DNA of 64,000 nt. Source: Cereibacter azotoformans (GTDB lineage: Bacteria; Pseudomonadota; Alphaproteobacteria; Rhodobacterales; Rhodobacteraceae). The position numbers were made by a program, and so were the translations under genes. The stretch lies in NCBI GenBank assembly GCA_017599285.1, contig JAGFXX010000001.1, positions 2,480,001 to 2,544,000 on the forward strand. The letters run 5' to 3'. Below the pieces are notes generated by a model. The model saw only the letters and a program-made list of their open reading frames with translations, made no database searches and was not told the DNA's origin. This document shows, piece after piece, positions 1 through 8,606 of this stretch (position 1 is its first letter; each line of letters starts with the position of its first letter).

Positions 1-61
1 GTGGTTCGGGGTGCGGCCGGAGGTGGACGAGGACACCCGGGCCGCCGTGCTGGCGACATGA
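1..61 (+). CDS. aroE: Shikimate dehydrogenase, 3' end only (partial)
   Basis: Only the last 19 codons are in the window, in the frame starting at base 2, ending WFGVRPEVDEDTRAAVLAT and a TGA at 59-61. A W/M-F-G-x-x-P-E ending is typical of the C-terminus of AroE, the NADPH-dependent shikimate dehydrogenase of aromatic amino-acid synthesis. The TGA overlaps the ATG of the next gene as ATGA, which suggests translational coupling. The aroE-coaE-dnaQ order is common in alphaproteobacteria. The identification rests on a short tail, so it is moderately sure. Confidence 0.65.
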   Translation, partial: WFGVRPEVDEDTRAAVLAT

Positions 62-651
62 GATCCTTCCGCCTTGGCCTCACCGGCTCGATCGGCATGG
101 GCAAGTCCACCACCGCGGCCCTCTTCGCCGAGGAGGGCGTGCCGGTGTGGGACGCCGATGCCGCCGTGCATCGCCTCTATGCCCGGGGCGGTGCGCTGGT
201 CGCGCCGGTGGGTGCGCTCTGCCCCGCCGCGGTGCTGGAGGGCGCGGTGGACCGCGGCGCCCTGCGGGACTGGATCGCGGCGGACCCCTCGGCCCTGCCC
301 CGGCTCGAAGCGGTGGTTCACCCCGCCGTTGCGGCGGACCGGACGGCATTCCTCGCCCGCACACAGGCCGACATCGTGCTGCTCGACATCCCGCTGCTGT
401 TCGAGAAGGGCTCGGAGGCCGAGATGGATGCGGTGCTCCTCGTGACCGCCCCGCCGTCCCTGCAGCGGGCCCGGGTGCTCGCGCGCGGCGCCATGACCGC
501 GGCGCAGCTCGAGGCGATCCTTGCCCGCCAGATGCCCGACCGCGAGAAGCGCGCCCGCGCCACCCACATCCTCGAGACGTTGGGGCTGGAGGCCGCGCGC
601 GCCTATGTCCGGGCGCTGATTGCCCATATCCTCGAGAGTGCCCATGCGTGA
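58..651 (+). CDS. coaE: Dephospho-CoA kinase
   Basis: 197-residue protein that phosphorylates the 3'-OH of dephospho-CoA, the last step of coenzyme A synthesis, in the cytoplasm. A P-loop GSIGMGKST lies at residues 10-18, followed by the family motif with DAD and later LLDIPLLFE, which belongs to the CoA-binding/lid region. The ATG at 58 overlaps the upstream aroE stop and gives the normal family N-terminus (short beta strand, then P-loop). A longer reading frame exists from base 1 but would run through aroE. The 3' end overlaps dnaQ by 8 bases. Confidence 0.95.
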   Translation: MRSFRLGLTGSIGMGKSTTAALFAEEGVPVWDADAAVHRLYARGGALVAPVGALCPAAVLEGAVDRGALRDWIAADPSALPRLEAVVHPAVAADRTAFLARTQADIVLLDIPLLFEKGSEAEMDAVLLVTAPPSLQRARVLARGAMTAAQLEAILARQMPDREKRARATHILETLGLEAARAYVRALIAHILESAHA

Positions 652-1333
652 GATCGTCCTCGACACCGAAACCACCGGCTTCGAACCCTCCGAGGGCCAC
701 CGGATCGTCGAGATCGGGGCGGTCGAGCTGTTCAACCACATGCCGACCGGGCGGACCTACCACCAGTATATCAACCCCGAGCGGCCGATGCCGAACGAGG
801 CCTTCGAGGTCCACGGGCTTGGCGACGAGTTCCTGCGCGACAAGCCGGTCTTCTCCGAGATCGGCTCAACCTTCCTCGAGTTCGTGGGCGAGGCGCGGCT
901 GGTGATCCACAACGCCGCCTTCGACATGAAATTCCTGAACTTCGAGCTGGGGCGGGTCGGGCTGCCCCGCCTGCCGTTCGAAAGGGCGCTCGACACGCTG
1001 GCGCTGGCACGAAAGCGGTTCCCCGGCGCGCCCGCGACGCTCGACGCGCTCTGCCGCCGGTTCGGCGTGGACAATTCGGCGCGCGAAAAGCACGGGGCGC
1101 TGCTCGACAGCGAGATCCTGGCCGAGGTCTATCTGGAACTGATCGGCGGCCGGCAGCCGGATTTCGGCCTGTCCGCGGCATCCGGCACGCGGTCGGGCGG
1201 CGCCGAGGGCGAGTGGCGCCCGCGTCCCCGGCCCGTGGCGCTGCCGCCCCGGATCACCGAGGAAGAGGCCGCCGCCCATGCCGCCTTCGTGGCAAAGCTG
1301 GGCGACGGCGCGATCTGGCTCAAGCGGGCCTGA
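644..1333 (+). CDS. dnaQ: DNA polymerase III epsilon subunit (3'-5' proofreading exonuclease)
   Basis: 229-residue DEDDh exonuclease that proofreads for the replicative polymerase. Exo I is DTETTG at residues 7-12 (Asp7 and Glu9 as metal ligands), Exo II is in HNAAFD, and Exo III is the H-x4-D within EKHGALLDSEI. A proline- and arginine-rich C-terminal tail would be the polymerase-contact region. The ATG lies inside the last codons of coaE (8-base overlap), indicating coupled translation. The gene converges on secB with 3 bases between stops. Confidence 0.95.
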   Translation: MREIVLDTETTGFEPSEGHRIVEIGAVELFNHMPTGRTYHQYINPERPMPNEAFEVHGLGDEFLRDKPVFSEIGSTFLEFVGEARLVIHNAAFDMKFLNFELGRVGLPRLPFERALDTLALARKRFPGAPATLDALCRRFGVDNSAREKHGALLDSEILAEVYLELIGGRQPDFGLSAASGTRSGGAEGEWRPRPRPVALPPRITEEEAAAHAAFVAKLGDGAIWLKRA

Positions 1334-1336
1334 GCG

Positions 1337-1837
1337 TCACTGGACGGGCTGGGCGGCCTTCTGCGCTTCGGCGCGGCGGGCCAGCTCCATCCGGTAGAGC
1401 GCGAGGAAATCGACCGTGTCGATGTTGAGCGGCGGGAAACCGCCGTCGCGCGTCACGTCCGAGATGATGCGGCGCACGAAGGGGAACAGCAGGCGCGGGC
1501 ATTCGATCAGCAGGAACGGATGCATCTGCTCTTCCGGCACGTTCTCCACATGGAAGATCCCGCCGTAGTCGAGTTCCATCAGGAACAGCGTCTCGGCCGC
1601 GCCGGACTTGTTCTTCGAGGTCACCTTGAACTTCGTGATGACCTCATACTGATGTTCGACCGACCGCTTGCGGGCGTCGAGGCTCACCTGAACCTGGATG
1701 TCGGGCTGCACGTCCCCGCCCTGAAGGCCCTTCTGGGCCACCATGTTCTCGAACGACATGTCGCGCACATACTGCGCGAGCACCTGCATCCTGATCTGCG
1801 GTGCCGCCTCGGCGGGCGCTCCGTTGGCATCGGTCAT
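1337..1837 (-). CDS. secB: Protein-export chaperone SecB
   Basis: 166-residue tetrameric chaperone that holds preproteins unfolded and hands them to SecA. The core reads VLAQYVRDMSFEN and later MELDYGGIF and ECPRLLFPFVRR, which are family signatures (the last is the ECPR...FPF motif). The start at 1837 (MTDANGAP) has GGGAG about 8 bases upstream; an upstream in-frame ATG at 1864 lacks support. It lies antisense to its neighbours and converges on dnaQ, as in many alphaproteobacteria. Confidence 0.95.
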   Translation of the reverse strand: MTDANGAPAEAAPQIRMQVLAQYVRDMSFENMVAQKGLQGGDVQPDIQVQVSLDARKRSVEHQYEVITKFKVTSKNKSGAAETLFLMELDYGGIFHVENVPEEQMHPFLLIECPRLLFPFVRRIISDVTRDGGFPPLNIDTVDFLALYRMELARRAEAQKAAQPVQ

Positions 1838-1897
1838 CGTGTCTCTCCCTGGGTCACGGGCCATTTCCGGCCGGTGTATCAGGTCGTTGGCTGCGCC

Positions 1898-2377
1898 TCA
1901 ATGCCGCGTCCAGCCGGAATTGCCCGGCGGCCGGGTCGGCGGGGCCAGCGGATCGCGCGGGGCCGGGTCCACCTCGTGATAGTCGCCCTCGATCGGCCGG
2001 TCATCCGTCATGGGGCCGCGCCAGGTGGTCGTGCGCACCTGCACGTTGCGGCCGAGCCGGCGGATCAGCGCGCGCCGCAGCGGCGGGATCAGCAGCAGAA
2101 GGCCCAGCGTGTCGGTGAAGAAGCCGGGCAGGATCAGCAGACCCGCCGCCAGCGACACCACGGCCCCGTCCGCCATCAGCGCCAGCGGATCCATCCGCCG
2201 CGGCATCTGAAGGGCGGCCTGCATCTCGACCCCCTGCCGGCGCAGCAGGACGATGCCGAGCGCGGCCGTGCCGAAGATGACGAGCAGCGTCGCCAGCAGG
2301 CCGATCGCCCCGCCAATGGTGACGAACAGCGCGATCTCGAGGATCGGAAGGGCAAGGACGGCCGCGAGTGGCCACAT
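1898..2377 (-). CDS. fxsA: FxsA-family cytoplasmic membrane protein
   Basis: 159-residue membrane protein. The N-terminus MWPLAAVLALPILEIALFV is the FxsA signature, with an early membrane helix that carries a conserved Pro-x-x-E; further hydrophobic helices follow at about residues 20-45 and 75-105, then a polar, basic C-tail. FxsA in E. coli affects exclusion of phage T7 by F plasmids when overproduced; its normal role is not known. The start at 2377 is fixed by a perfect AGGAGG 6 bases upstream. Divergent from the Tim44-like gene and upstream of secB on the same strand. Confidence 0.85.
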   Translation of the reverse strand: MWPLAAVLALPILEIALFVTIGGAIGLLATLLVIFGTAALGIVLLRRQGVEMQAALQMPRRMDPLALMADGAVVSLAAGLLILPGFFTDTLGLLLLIPPLRRALIRRLGRNVQVRTTTWRGPMTDDRPIEGDYHEVDPAPRDPLAPPTRPPGNSGWTRH

Positions 2378-2520
2378 GGGAGCCTCCTGTATCATGCGAC
2401 TTGTCGGGCGCAGCGGTGGACTTGCCGCCAGCCCTCCCCTACATAGGGAAGGATCGCTATCCGTACCAACCCCGATATGCCGCGGGACTTCAGGCCCGAC
2501 GCCCCCGACCGAGGTTAAAA

Positions 2521-3180
2521 ATGAGTTCGTCCCTGATCCAACTGCTGGTGCTGGCCGGGATCGCCGTCTTTCTGATCATCAAGCTCAAGAGTGTTCTGGG
2601 CACCCGCGAGGGGTTCGAGAAGCCTCCGGTGCCGCTGGAAGACCCCAGGCCGCGGCCACGGCGTGAGTTCGAGGTGATCGAGGGCGGACCCGACCGCGAC
2701 ATCATCGACCACGTGACCGACGGCAGCCCCTCCGCGAAGGCGCTCGCCGGCATGAAGATGGCCGAGCCGGGCTTTTCGGTGTCGGAATTCCTCACCGGCG
2801 CCCGCGGGGCCTATGAAATGATCGTGATGGCCTTCGAGAAGGGCGAGCTGGAGCAGATCCGGCCCTTCCTCTCGGCCGAGGTGTTCGAAAGCTTCGAGGA
2901 TGCCGTCAACGCCCGCGAGGCCGAGGGGCTGAGCGTCGAGGCGAACTTCCTCGGCCTGCGCGAGATCGACATCCACGAGGCCTCCTTCGAACGCGACTCG
3001 CGGATCGGGCAGATCGCCGTCCGCTTCGTGGGCGAGCTGACGTCGGTCGTGCGCAATCGCGAGGGCCAGGTCGTCGAGGGCAGCCCCACCGAGATCAAGC
3101 GTCAGCGCGACGTCTGGACCTTCGAGCGGCACATGGGCGCGAACGATCCCAACTGGCAACTCGTCGCCACCGGGGAGTGA
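2521..3180 (+). CDS. Tim44/TimA-family membrane-associated protein
   Basis: 219 residues: one N-terminal membrane helix (about residues 3-20), a charged proline-rich linker, then a Tim44-like domain from about residue 85 (FLTGARGAYEMIVMAFEKGELEQIRPFLS). This domain is the bacterial counterpart of the mitochondrial Tim44 C-domain; its exact bacterial job is unsettled. The ATG at 2521 gives the membrane helix directly; a longer open frame upstream would include intergenic sequence. Its TGA overlaps the ATG of mltA by one base, and Tim44-mltA-Smr is a recurrent alphaproteobacterial order. Confidence 0.85.
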   Translation: MSSSLIQLLVLAGIAVFLIIKLKSVLGTREGFEKPPVPLEDPRPRPRREFEVIEGGPDRDIIDHVTDGSPSAKALAGMKMAEPGFSVSEFLTGARGAYEMIVMAFEKGELEQIRPFLSAEVFESFEDAVNAREAEGLSVEANFLGLREIDIHEASFERDSRIGQIAVRFVGELTSVVRNREGQVVEGSPTEIKRQRDVWTFERHMGANDPNWQLVATGE

Positions 3181-4205
3181 TGCGTGCCCTGCTCTGCGCG
3201 CTGGCGGTCTGCGTTGTGACGGCAGCGTCCGGTGCCGCCCCGGCGCAGGTGCTCGACTTCGAAGAGCTGGACGGCTGGCGCGAGGACGATCATTCCGAGG
3301 CGCTGGCCGTCTTTCGCCAGACCTGCGATCTGCTGAAGGGGCCCGAATGGGCCCCGCTCTGCCAGCTTGCGGGTGACATGGCGGGCCGACCCGAGGCCGC
3401 GCGCGAATTCTTCGAACTGTTCTTCCGGCCTGTTCAGGTGGGTGACCCGCCGGCGCTGTTCACCGGCTACTACGAGCCCGAACTCGAAGGGTCGCCCGTC
3501 CGCACCTCGCGCTTCAACTGGCCGATCTACGCCCGCCCCCCCGAATTGCAGGACGGCACCGTCTGGCGCAGCCGCATGGAGATCGACGGCGGGATCCTCT
3601 CGGGCCGCGGGCTTGAAATCGCCTGGCTCGACGATCCGGTCGAGGTCTTCTTCCTCCATGTCCAGGGCTCGGGCCGGATCAGGATGCCTGATGGCCGGGT
3701 GCTCCGCGTAGGCTTTGCGGGCAAGAACGGCCATCCCTATGTCTCGGTCGGCAAAGAGATGGTCCGCCGCGGGCTGCTGCGGCTCGAGGAGGCCTCGGCC
3801 CGGACGATCCGCGACTGGGTGCAGCGCAACCCGATCGAGGGGCGGGCGCTGCTTGGCCTGAACCCGTCCTACGTCTTCTTCCGCAAGCTGCCGCAGCTGG
3901 CCTCCGACAAGGGGCCGATCGGGGCGATGGGCCGGTCGATCACAACGCTGCGCAGCATCGCGGTGGATCCGCTGTTCACGCCGCTCGGCGCGCCCGTCTG
4001 GGTCGAGAAGGACGGCGGGCGCCCGCTGCGCCGGCTGTTCGTGGCGCAGGACACCGGCGGGGCGATCAAGGGCACGCAGCGGGCGGACATCTTCTACGGC
4101 ACCGGCGCCCGCGCGGGCGAGATCGCGGGCGAGGTCAAGGACGGCGGGCGGATGATGGTGCTGCTGCCCATCGACCGCGCCTTCGCCATGCTGCCGGAAC
4201 ACTGA
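3180..4205 (+). CDS. mltA: Membrane-bound lytic murein transglycosylase A
   Basis: 341-residue periplasmic enzyme that cleaves the MurNAc-GlcNAc bond of peptidoglycan, forming 1,6-anhydro ends. A signal peptide covers residues 1-23 (ending AAPAQ). The MltA domain includes FTGYYEPELEGS, and the C-terminal 3D domain carries the catalytic Asp in VAQDTGGAIKGTQRADIF. There is no lipobox cysteine after the signal, so it may be soluble or held by a partner. ATG overlaps the previous stop; the next gene overlaps its stop by one base. Likely one operon with the Tim44-like gene and the Smr gene. Confidence 0.93.
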   Translation: MRALLCALAVCVVTAASGAAPAQVLDFEELDGWREDDHSEALAVFRQTCDLLKGPEWAPLCQLAGDMAGRPEAAREFFELFFRPVQVGDPPALFTGYYEPELEGSPVRTSRFNWPIYARPPELQDGTVWRSRMEIDGGILSGRGLEIAWLDDPVEVFFLHVQGSGRIRMPDGRVLRVGFAGKNGHPYVSVGKEMVRRGLLRLEEASARTIRDWVQRNPIEGRALLGLNPSYVFFRKLPQLASDKGPIGAMGRSITTLRSIAVDPLFTPLGAPVWVEKDGGRPLRRLFVAQDTGGAIKGTQRADIFYGTGARAGEIAGEVKDGGRMMVLLPIDRAFAMLPEH

Positions 4206-4801
4206 TGGCCCGCCGTCGGACGCTCCGCCCGGACGAGGAAGAGCTGTGGCAGGCCGTCGCCCGGTCGGCCCAGCCGCTCCATCCTCAGCGCATCCGCAGC
4301 CACACGCCCAAGGCCGATCCCCTGCCCCATGCACCCGAACCGCGGGCGCAGGTGCCGGCCTTTCCGCATTTTCATGTCGGAGAGAAGGTCCGGCACGCCT
4401 CGGGCCACGATCTCGTGCCTGCGCTGCGCGACCAGCTTGCGGCGCAACCGCTCCGCATGGATGCCAAGAGCTTCGCGCGCATGTCGCGCGGCAAGCTCTC
4501 GCCCGAGGCGCGGATCGACCTGCATGGCATGACCCTCACCGAGGCCCATCCCGAGCTGATCCGTTTCATCCTGAACGCGCACGCCGACGGGTTGCGGCTG
4601 GTGCTGGTCATCACCGGCAAGGGCAGCCGGAGGGTGGACGATCACGGCCCGATCCCGCAGCGGCCGGGCGTCCTGCGCCATCAGGTGCCGCACTGGCTGC
4701 GGATGCCGCCACTTGGCGCGGCGGTGCTTCAGGTGGCCATGGCGCATCTGAAGCACGGCGGCGAGGGCGCCTATTACGTCTATCTCCGCCGCCCCCGCTG
4801 A
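4205..4801 (+). CDS. Smr-domain protein
   Basis: 198 residues: a basic N-terminal half without recognised domain, then a Smr (MutS2 C-terminal-like) domain from about residue 100, with IDLHGMTLTEAHPELIRFI, the ITGKGS motif and a terminal GAYYVYLRR strand. Stand-alone Smr proteins can have nicking endonuclease activity on DNA or RNA; the substrate here cannot be read from sequence. Coupled to mltA by a 1-base overlap. Confidence 0.88.
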   Translation: MARRRTLRPDEEELWQAVARSAQPLHPQRIRSHTPKADPLPHAPEPRAQVPAFPHFHVGEKVRHASGHDLVPALRDQLAAQPLRMDAKSFARMSRGKLSPEARIDLHGMTLTEAHPELIRFILNAHADGLRLVLVITGKGSRRVDDHGPIPQRPGVLRHQVPHWLRMPPLGAAVLQVAMAHLKHGGEGAYYVYLRRPR

Positions 4802-4828
4802 GGCGCGTCCTTCGCGCTTCGTGAAGGG

Positions 4829-5242
4829 TCACGACCAGATCGCGGGATCCGCAAACTCGATCGAATTGCCGGCGGGGTCACGGACATAGATCGAGCGCGC
4901 ACCGTTCGGCCAGTGGAAGTCCGCCTCGATCTCCACGCCCGCCTCCTCCAGCCGCCGCCGCCAGAGATCGAGCGCCTCGGGCGGGACGGCGAAGCAATAG
5001 TGCCCCTGCCCCTTCGTCCCGTGCGGCGGCACCGGCAGCGCGGGGTTGCCCGGCGGCTTGACCGTTTCCGCCGGGTTGAAGACCAGCAGCACCCCCTCGC
5101 CCACCTGGAAGAAGATGTGCCTGTCGCCGGCCCGGGCCAGCACCGGCAGGCCGATCAGCCCGTGATAGAAGGCCTCGGCCTCGGCCAGGTCATCGGTGTA
5201 GAGCGCGGATTCGAGGGTGCCGAGGATCGGAGGATGGGTCAT
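4829..5242 (-). CDS. VOC (glyoxalase/bleomycin-resistance) superfamily protein
   Basis: 137-residue single vicinal-oxygen-chelate module: ALYTDDLAEAEAFYHGLIGLPVL opens the first beta-alpha-beta-beta-beta unit, and GHYCFAVPPEALDLWRRRLEEAGVEIE opens the second; WPNGARSIYVRDPAGNSIEFADP is the canonical end with the metal-ligand Glu. Substrate unknown. The start at 5242 has AGGAG 8 bases upstream. It overlaps the stop of the LacI-type regulator gene by 4 bases (ATGA), so the two are co-transcribed; it may act on a metabolite of the neighbouring sugar pathway, which is inference. Confidence 0.85.
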   Translation of the reverse strand: MTHPPILGTLESALYTDDLAEAEAFYHGLIGLPVLARAGDRHIFFQVGEGVLLVFNPAETVKPPGNPALPVPPHGTKGQGHYCFAVPPEALDLWRRRLEEAGVEIEADFHWPNGARSIYVRDPAGNSIEFADPAIWS

Positions 5243-6255
5243 GGGGATGCTCCTGTGCCACAAGGAGGTGCAACGCTCTGCCGCCGGATCAGCTCCACCG
5301 GCAGCAGTTCGGACGGGCCGGTGAGGGTGCGCGTGTCGATCATGGCCGACAGCAGTTCGGCCGCCCGGCGCCCGATCAGGCGGCGCGGTTGCCGGATCGT
5401 GGTCAGCGCCGGCGTGAGATGGGCCACCACCTCGATATCGTCAAAGCCCACCACCGAAACATCCGCCGGAACCGCGATGCCCGCATGCTGGAGCGCCCCC
5501 ATGAAGCCGCAGGCCATCTCGTCCGAGGCGCAGAAGACCGCCGTGGGGCGGTCCTTGAGACCGAGCCACGTCATCGCCGCCGCCGACCCCGAGGCCAGCC
5601 CGAAGTCGCCGCGGAAGATCCAGTCGTCGCGCAGCGGCAGCCCGAGGTCGCCGCGCGCCCGTCTCACGCCCTCGAGCCTGCTTTCGGTCAGCACGTTGCC
5701 CGCGGGGCCCATCACATGGCCGATGCGCCGGTGCCCCATCTCGTGCAGGTGCCGGATCGCGATCTCGGCCCCGGCCGCATTGTCCACCCGGACCGAGGGC
5801 AGCGCCTCGCCCATCCATTCGCAGGCAAGGATCACCGGCGGTCGCCGCCGCGTGGCCAGCGCCTCGAGAGGCAGGCTGCCGTCGAAGATCACCACCCCGT
5901 CGGCCAGCCCGCTCTCGAGATAATGGGCCAGCCGGCCGGCCGGGTCCGTGTGCGTATCCGCGATCAGAAGACCGTAGCCCGCAGGCGTCAGGACGGAGGC
6001 GAGGCCCGAGAGGATCTCCGAGAAGAACGGATTGGCGAGGTTCGGCACCAGCGCAAGGATGCTGCCTGTGCGCCGCCGCCGCAGGTTCCTCGCCATCGAG
6101 TTCGCGACATATCCCGTGTCGCGCACCGCGCGCAGCACCGCCTCGCGCGTGGTTTCGGCCACGCGTTCGGGGTGCGACAGGGTGCGGCTCACGGTGGCGG
6201 TCGAGACCCCCGACAGCCGGGCAACATCCTGAATCGTGGCGACTTTCTGCGGCAT
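5239..6255 (-). CDS. LacI-family transcriptional regulator
   Basis: 338 residues: an N-terminal LacI helix-turn-helix with hinge (ATIQDVARLSGVSTATVSR near residues 6-24, hinge through about residue 60) and a periplasmic-binding-protein-like effector domain. The start at 6255 has GGAGGG 7 bases upstream; an in-frame ATG further upstream lies in the operator region. Divergent from the sugar cassette, with two LacI-type dyads between them, so it most likely represses that cassette (and possibly itself) until a sugar ligand binds. Confidence 0.92.
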   Translation of the reverse strand: MPQKVATIQDVARLSGVSTATVSRTLSHPERVAETTREAVLRAVRDTGYVANSMARNLRRRRTGSILALVPNLANPFFSEILSGLASVLTPAGYGLLIADTHTDPAGRLAHYLESGLADGVVIFDGSLPLEALATRRRPPVILACEWMGEALPSVRVDNAAGAEIAIRHLHEMGHRRIGHVMGPAGNVLTESRLEGVRRARGDLGLPLRDDWIFRGDFGLASGSAAAMTWLGLKDRPTAVFCASDEMACGFMGALQHAGIAVPADVSVVGFDDIEVVAHLTPALTTIRQPRRLIGRRAAELLSAMIDTRTLTGPSELLPVELIRRQSVAPPCGTGASP

Positions 6256-6293
6256 CTCACCCTCCGGTTCGGCGCCATCCTGCGGTGCAGGAG

Positions 6294-6345
6294 AATCGTT
6301 GTAAACGATTGTTGCGTGCCTATAGTGAATCTGCAAACGATTACA
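6294..6345. promoter_or_regulatory. LacI-type operator pair in the divergent promoter region
   Basis: Two dyads share the core TGNAANCGNTTNCA of LacI/PurR-type operators. Site A (6294-6310) is AATCGTT-GTA-AACGATT, with the related core TGTAAACGATTGTT at 6300-6313. Site B (6332-6345) is TGCAAACGATTACA, a full match to the consensus. Both contain AAACGATT on the plus strand, 32 bases apart (about three helical turns), which suits a looped or cooperative repressor. They lie between the LacI-type gene and the TTG of the isomerase gene. Confidence 0.8.
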
Positions 6346-6405
6346 TCAACGACGCCGGTCGCGATGGGGACGTTGCGCCGGTGGCGACCGGAGGGAGGAA
6401 AGCGC

Positions 6406-7464
6406 TTGAAGACGATCAAGGGGCCTGCGCTGTTTCTGGCGCAGTTCGCGGGCGATGCTGCGCCCTTCAACTCGTGGACGTCGATCACCCGATGGGCCGC
6501 CGACTGCGGCTATGCCGGGGTTCAGGTGCCGACATGGGACGCGCGGCTGTTCGATCTGGACCGGGCGGCCGAGTCAAAGGACTGGTGCGACCAGTTCAAG
6601 GGCGAGGCGGCCGAGGCCGGCATCGAGGTGACCGAGCTGGCAAGTCACCTGCACGGCCAGCTCGTCGCGGCCCATCCGGCCTATGACACGATGCTCGACG
6701 GCTTTGCCGACGCCTCCGTGCGCGGCAATCCCAAGGCACGGCAGGAATGGGCGGTGGACCGGGTGATGAAGGGCCTGACCGCCTCGCGCAATCTGGGCCT
6801 GAAGGCGATGGCCACCTTCTCGGGGGCGCTGGCCTGGCCCTATCTCTATCCCTGGCCGCAGCGCCCGGCGGGCCTTGTCGAGACCGCCTTCGACGAACTG
6901 GCCGCCCGCTGGCGCCCGATCCTCGATCATGCCGAGGCGTGCGGGATCGACCTCTGCTACGAGATCCACCCGGGCGAGGATCTGCACGACGGAGTGACCT
7001 TCGAGATGTTCCTCGAGCGCGTCGGCGGCCACGCCCGCTGCAACATGCTCTACGATCCGTCGCATTATGTGCTGCAGGCGCTGGATTACCTCGACAACAT
7101 CGACATCTACGGCAGCCGCATCCGCATGTTCCACGTCAAGGACGCCGAGCTGAACCCGACGGGACGGCAGGGCGTCTATGGCGGCTTCCAGTCCTGGGTG
7201 AACCGGGCCGGCCGCTTCCGCAGCCTCGGGGACGGGCAGGTGGATTTCGGCGCGATCTTCTCCAAGCTCACCGCGATCGACTTCGACGGCTGGGCCGTGG
7301 TCGAGTGGGAATGCGCGCTGAAACATCCCGAGGACGGAGCGCGCGAGGGGGCGGAGTTCGTCCGCAACCACATCATCCGCGTCACCCCCAACGCCTTTGA
7401 CGATTTCGCGGGCGCGGGCACGGACGAGGCCGCCAACCGCGCCATGCTGGGGCTCGACCGATGA
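6406..7464 (+). CDS. Sugar phosphate isomerase/epimerase (xylose-isomerase-like TIM barrel)
   Basis: 352-residue TIM-barrel protein of the AP-endonuclease-2/IolE/IolH superfamily. Metal-binding motifs include CYEIHPGEDL (Glu and His on barrel strands), NMLYDPSHYVLQ, and FHVKDAEL; the barrel closes with WAVVEWECALKHPEDGAREG. The start appears to be TTG at 6406, because GGAGGGAGG lies 6-8 bases upstream and the next in-frame ATG would delete the first strand. First gene of the cassette; its stop overlaps the next start by 4 bases. Substrate not predictable beyond an inositol- or ketose-type sugar. Confidence 0.85.
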   Translation: MKTIKGPALFLAQFAGDAAPFNSWTSITRWAADCGYAGVQVPTWDARLFDLDRAAESKDWCDQFKGEAAEAGIEVTELASHLHGQLVAAHPAYDTMLDGFADASVRGNPKARQEWAVDRVMKGLTASRNLGLKAMATFSGALAWPYLYPWPQRPAGLVETAFDELAARWRPILDHAEACGIDLCYEIHPGEDLHDGVTFEMFLERVGGHARCNMLYDPSHYVLQALDYLDNIDIYGSRIRMFHVKDAELNPTGRQGVYGGFQSWVNRAGRFRSLGDGQVDFGAIFSKLTAIDFDGWAVVEWECALKHPEDGAREGAEFVRNHIIRVTPNAFDDFAGAGTDEAANRAMLGLDR

Positions 7465-8606
7465 GCCGGTTTGCAGGGCGCGAGGGGCCGATCCGCCTCG
7501 GCATGGTGGGCGGCGGCAGCGGGGCCTTCATCGGCGCGGTCCACCGGATCGCGGCGCGGCTCGACGGGAAATACCAGCTGGTGGCGGGGGCGCTCTCCTC
7601 GACACCCGAGAAGGCGCGGGACAGCGCGGCGGCGCTTGGCATCCCGCGCAGCTATGATGATTTCACCGCCATGGCGAAATCCGAGGCCCGGCGGCGCGAC
7701 GGGATCGAGGCGGTGGCGATCGTCACCCCGAACCACATGCACGGGCCGGTGGCGCGCGAGTTCCTCAAGCGCGGCATCCATGTGATCTGCGACAAGCCGC
7801 TGACCGCGACGCTGACCGAGGCCAAGCGCCTCCAGCAGGCGGCCGAGAAGGCGGACGCCCTCTTCGTGCTCACGCACAATTACACCGGCTATCCGATGGT
7901 GCGCGAGGCGCGGGCGCTGGTGGCCTCGGGCGCGCTGGGGCGGCTGCGGGTGGTGCAGGTCGAGTATCCACAGGGCTGGATGGCGGCGCCCGTCGCCAAC
8001 AAGCAGGCCGAATGGCGCAACGATCCGGCGCGCAGCGGTGCGGGCGGCTCGACGGGTGACATCGGGACGCACGCCTACAACCTCGCCCGCTTCGTGACCG
8101 GCCTGAAGGTCGAGGCGCTGGCGGCGGACCTCTCGGAGTTCGTCGAGGGGCGGCAGAACGACGACAACGCCCATGTGATGCTGCGCTTCGAGGGCGGGGC
8201 GCGCGGGATGCTCTGGTGCAGTCAGGTGGCGGTGGGGCACGAAAACTCGCTCCGCCTGCGGATCTACGGCGAAACGGGCGGGCTCGAATGGGCGCAGGAG
8301 AACCCGACCGAGCTATGGCACACCCCCTTGGGCGAGCCGAAGCGCCTGATCACCCGCATGGGCGCGGGCGCAGGCCCCGAGGCCGCGCGGGTGAGCCGCA
8401 CCCCCGCAGGCCATCCCGAGGGCTTCCTCGAGGCCTTCGCGACCATCTATTCCGAAGCGGCCGAGGCGATCTTCGCCCATCGCGCGGGCAAGGCTGCGCC
8501 CGAGGGCGTGACCTTCCCCGGCATCGCCGACGGCATGGAGGGCATGGCCTTCATCGACGCCTGCATCCGCTCGTCGCGGCGCAACGCCGCCTGGGTGGTG
8601 CCATGA
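7461..8606 (+). CDS. Gfo/Idh/MocA-family NAD(P)-dependent oxidoreductase
   Basis: 381 residues. An N-terminal Rossmann fold ([17 protein letters not shown]), AIVTPNHMH, and the signature CDKPLT with the catalytic Lys are visible, then an alpha/beta C-domain ([18 protein letters not shown]; the D-x-x-x-H pair is catalytic in the family). Members oxidise sugars or inositols. Translationally coupled on both sides (ATGA overlaps) to the isomerase and the ABC ATPase, which points to one catabolic route for the imported sugar. Confidence 0.9.
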   Translation: MSRFAGREGPIRLGMVGGGSGAFIGAVHRIAARLDGKYQLVAGALSSTPEKARDSAAALGIPRSYDDFTAMAKSEARRRDGIEAVAIVTPNHMHGPVAREFLKRGIHVICDKPLTATLTEAKRLQQAAEKADALFVLTHNYTGYPMVREARALVASGALGRLRVVQVEYPQGWMAAPVANKQAEWRNDPARSGAGGSTGDIGTHAYNLARFVTGLKVEALAADLSEFVEGRQNDDNAHVMLRFEGGARGMLWCSQVAVGHENSLRLRIYGETGGLEWAQENPTELWHTPLGEPKRLITRMGAGAGPEAARVSRTPAGHPEGFLEAFATIYSEAAEAIFAHRAGKAAPEGVTFPGIADGMEGMAFIDACIRSSRRNAAWVVP

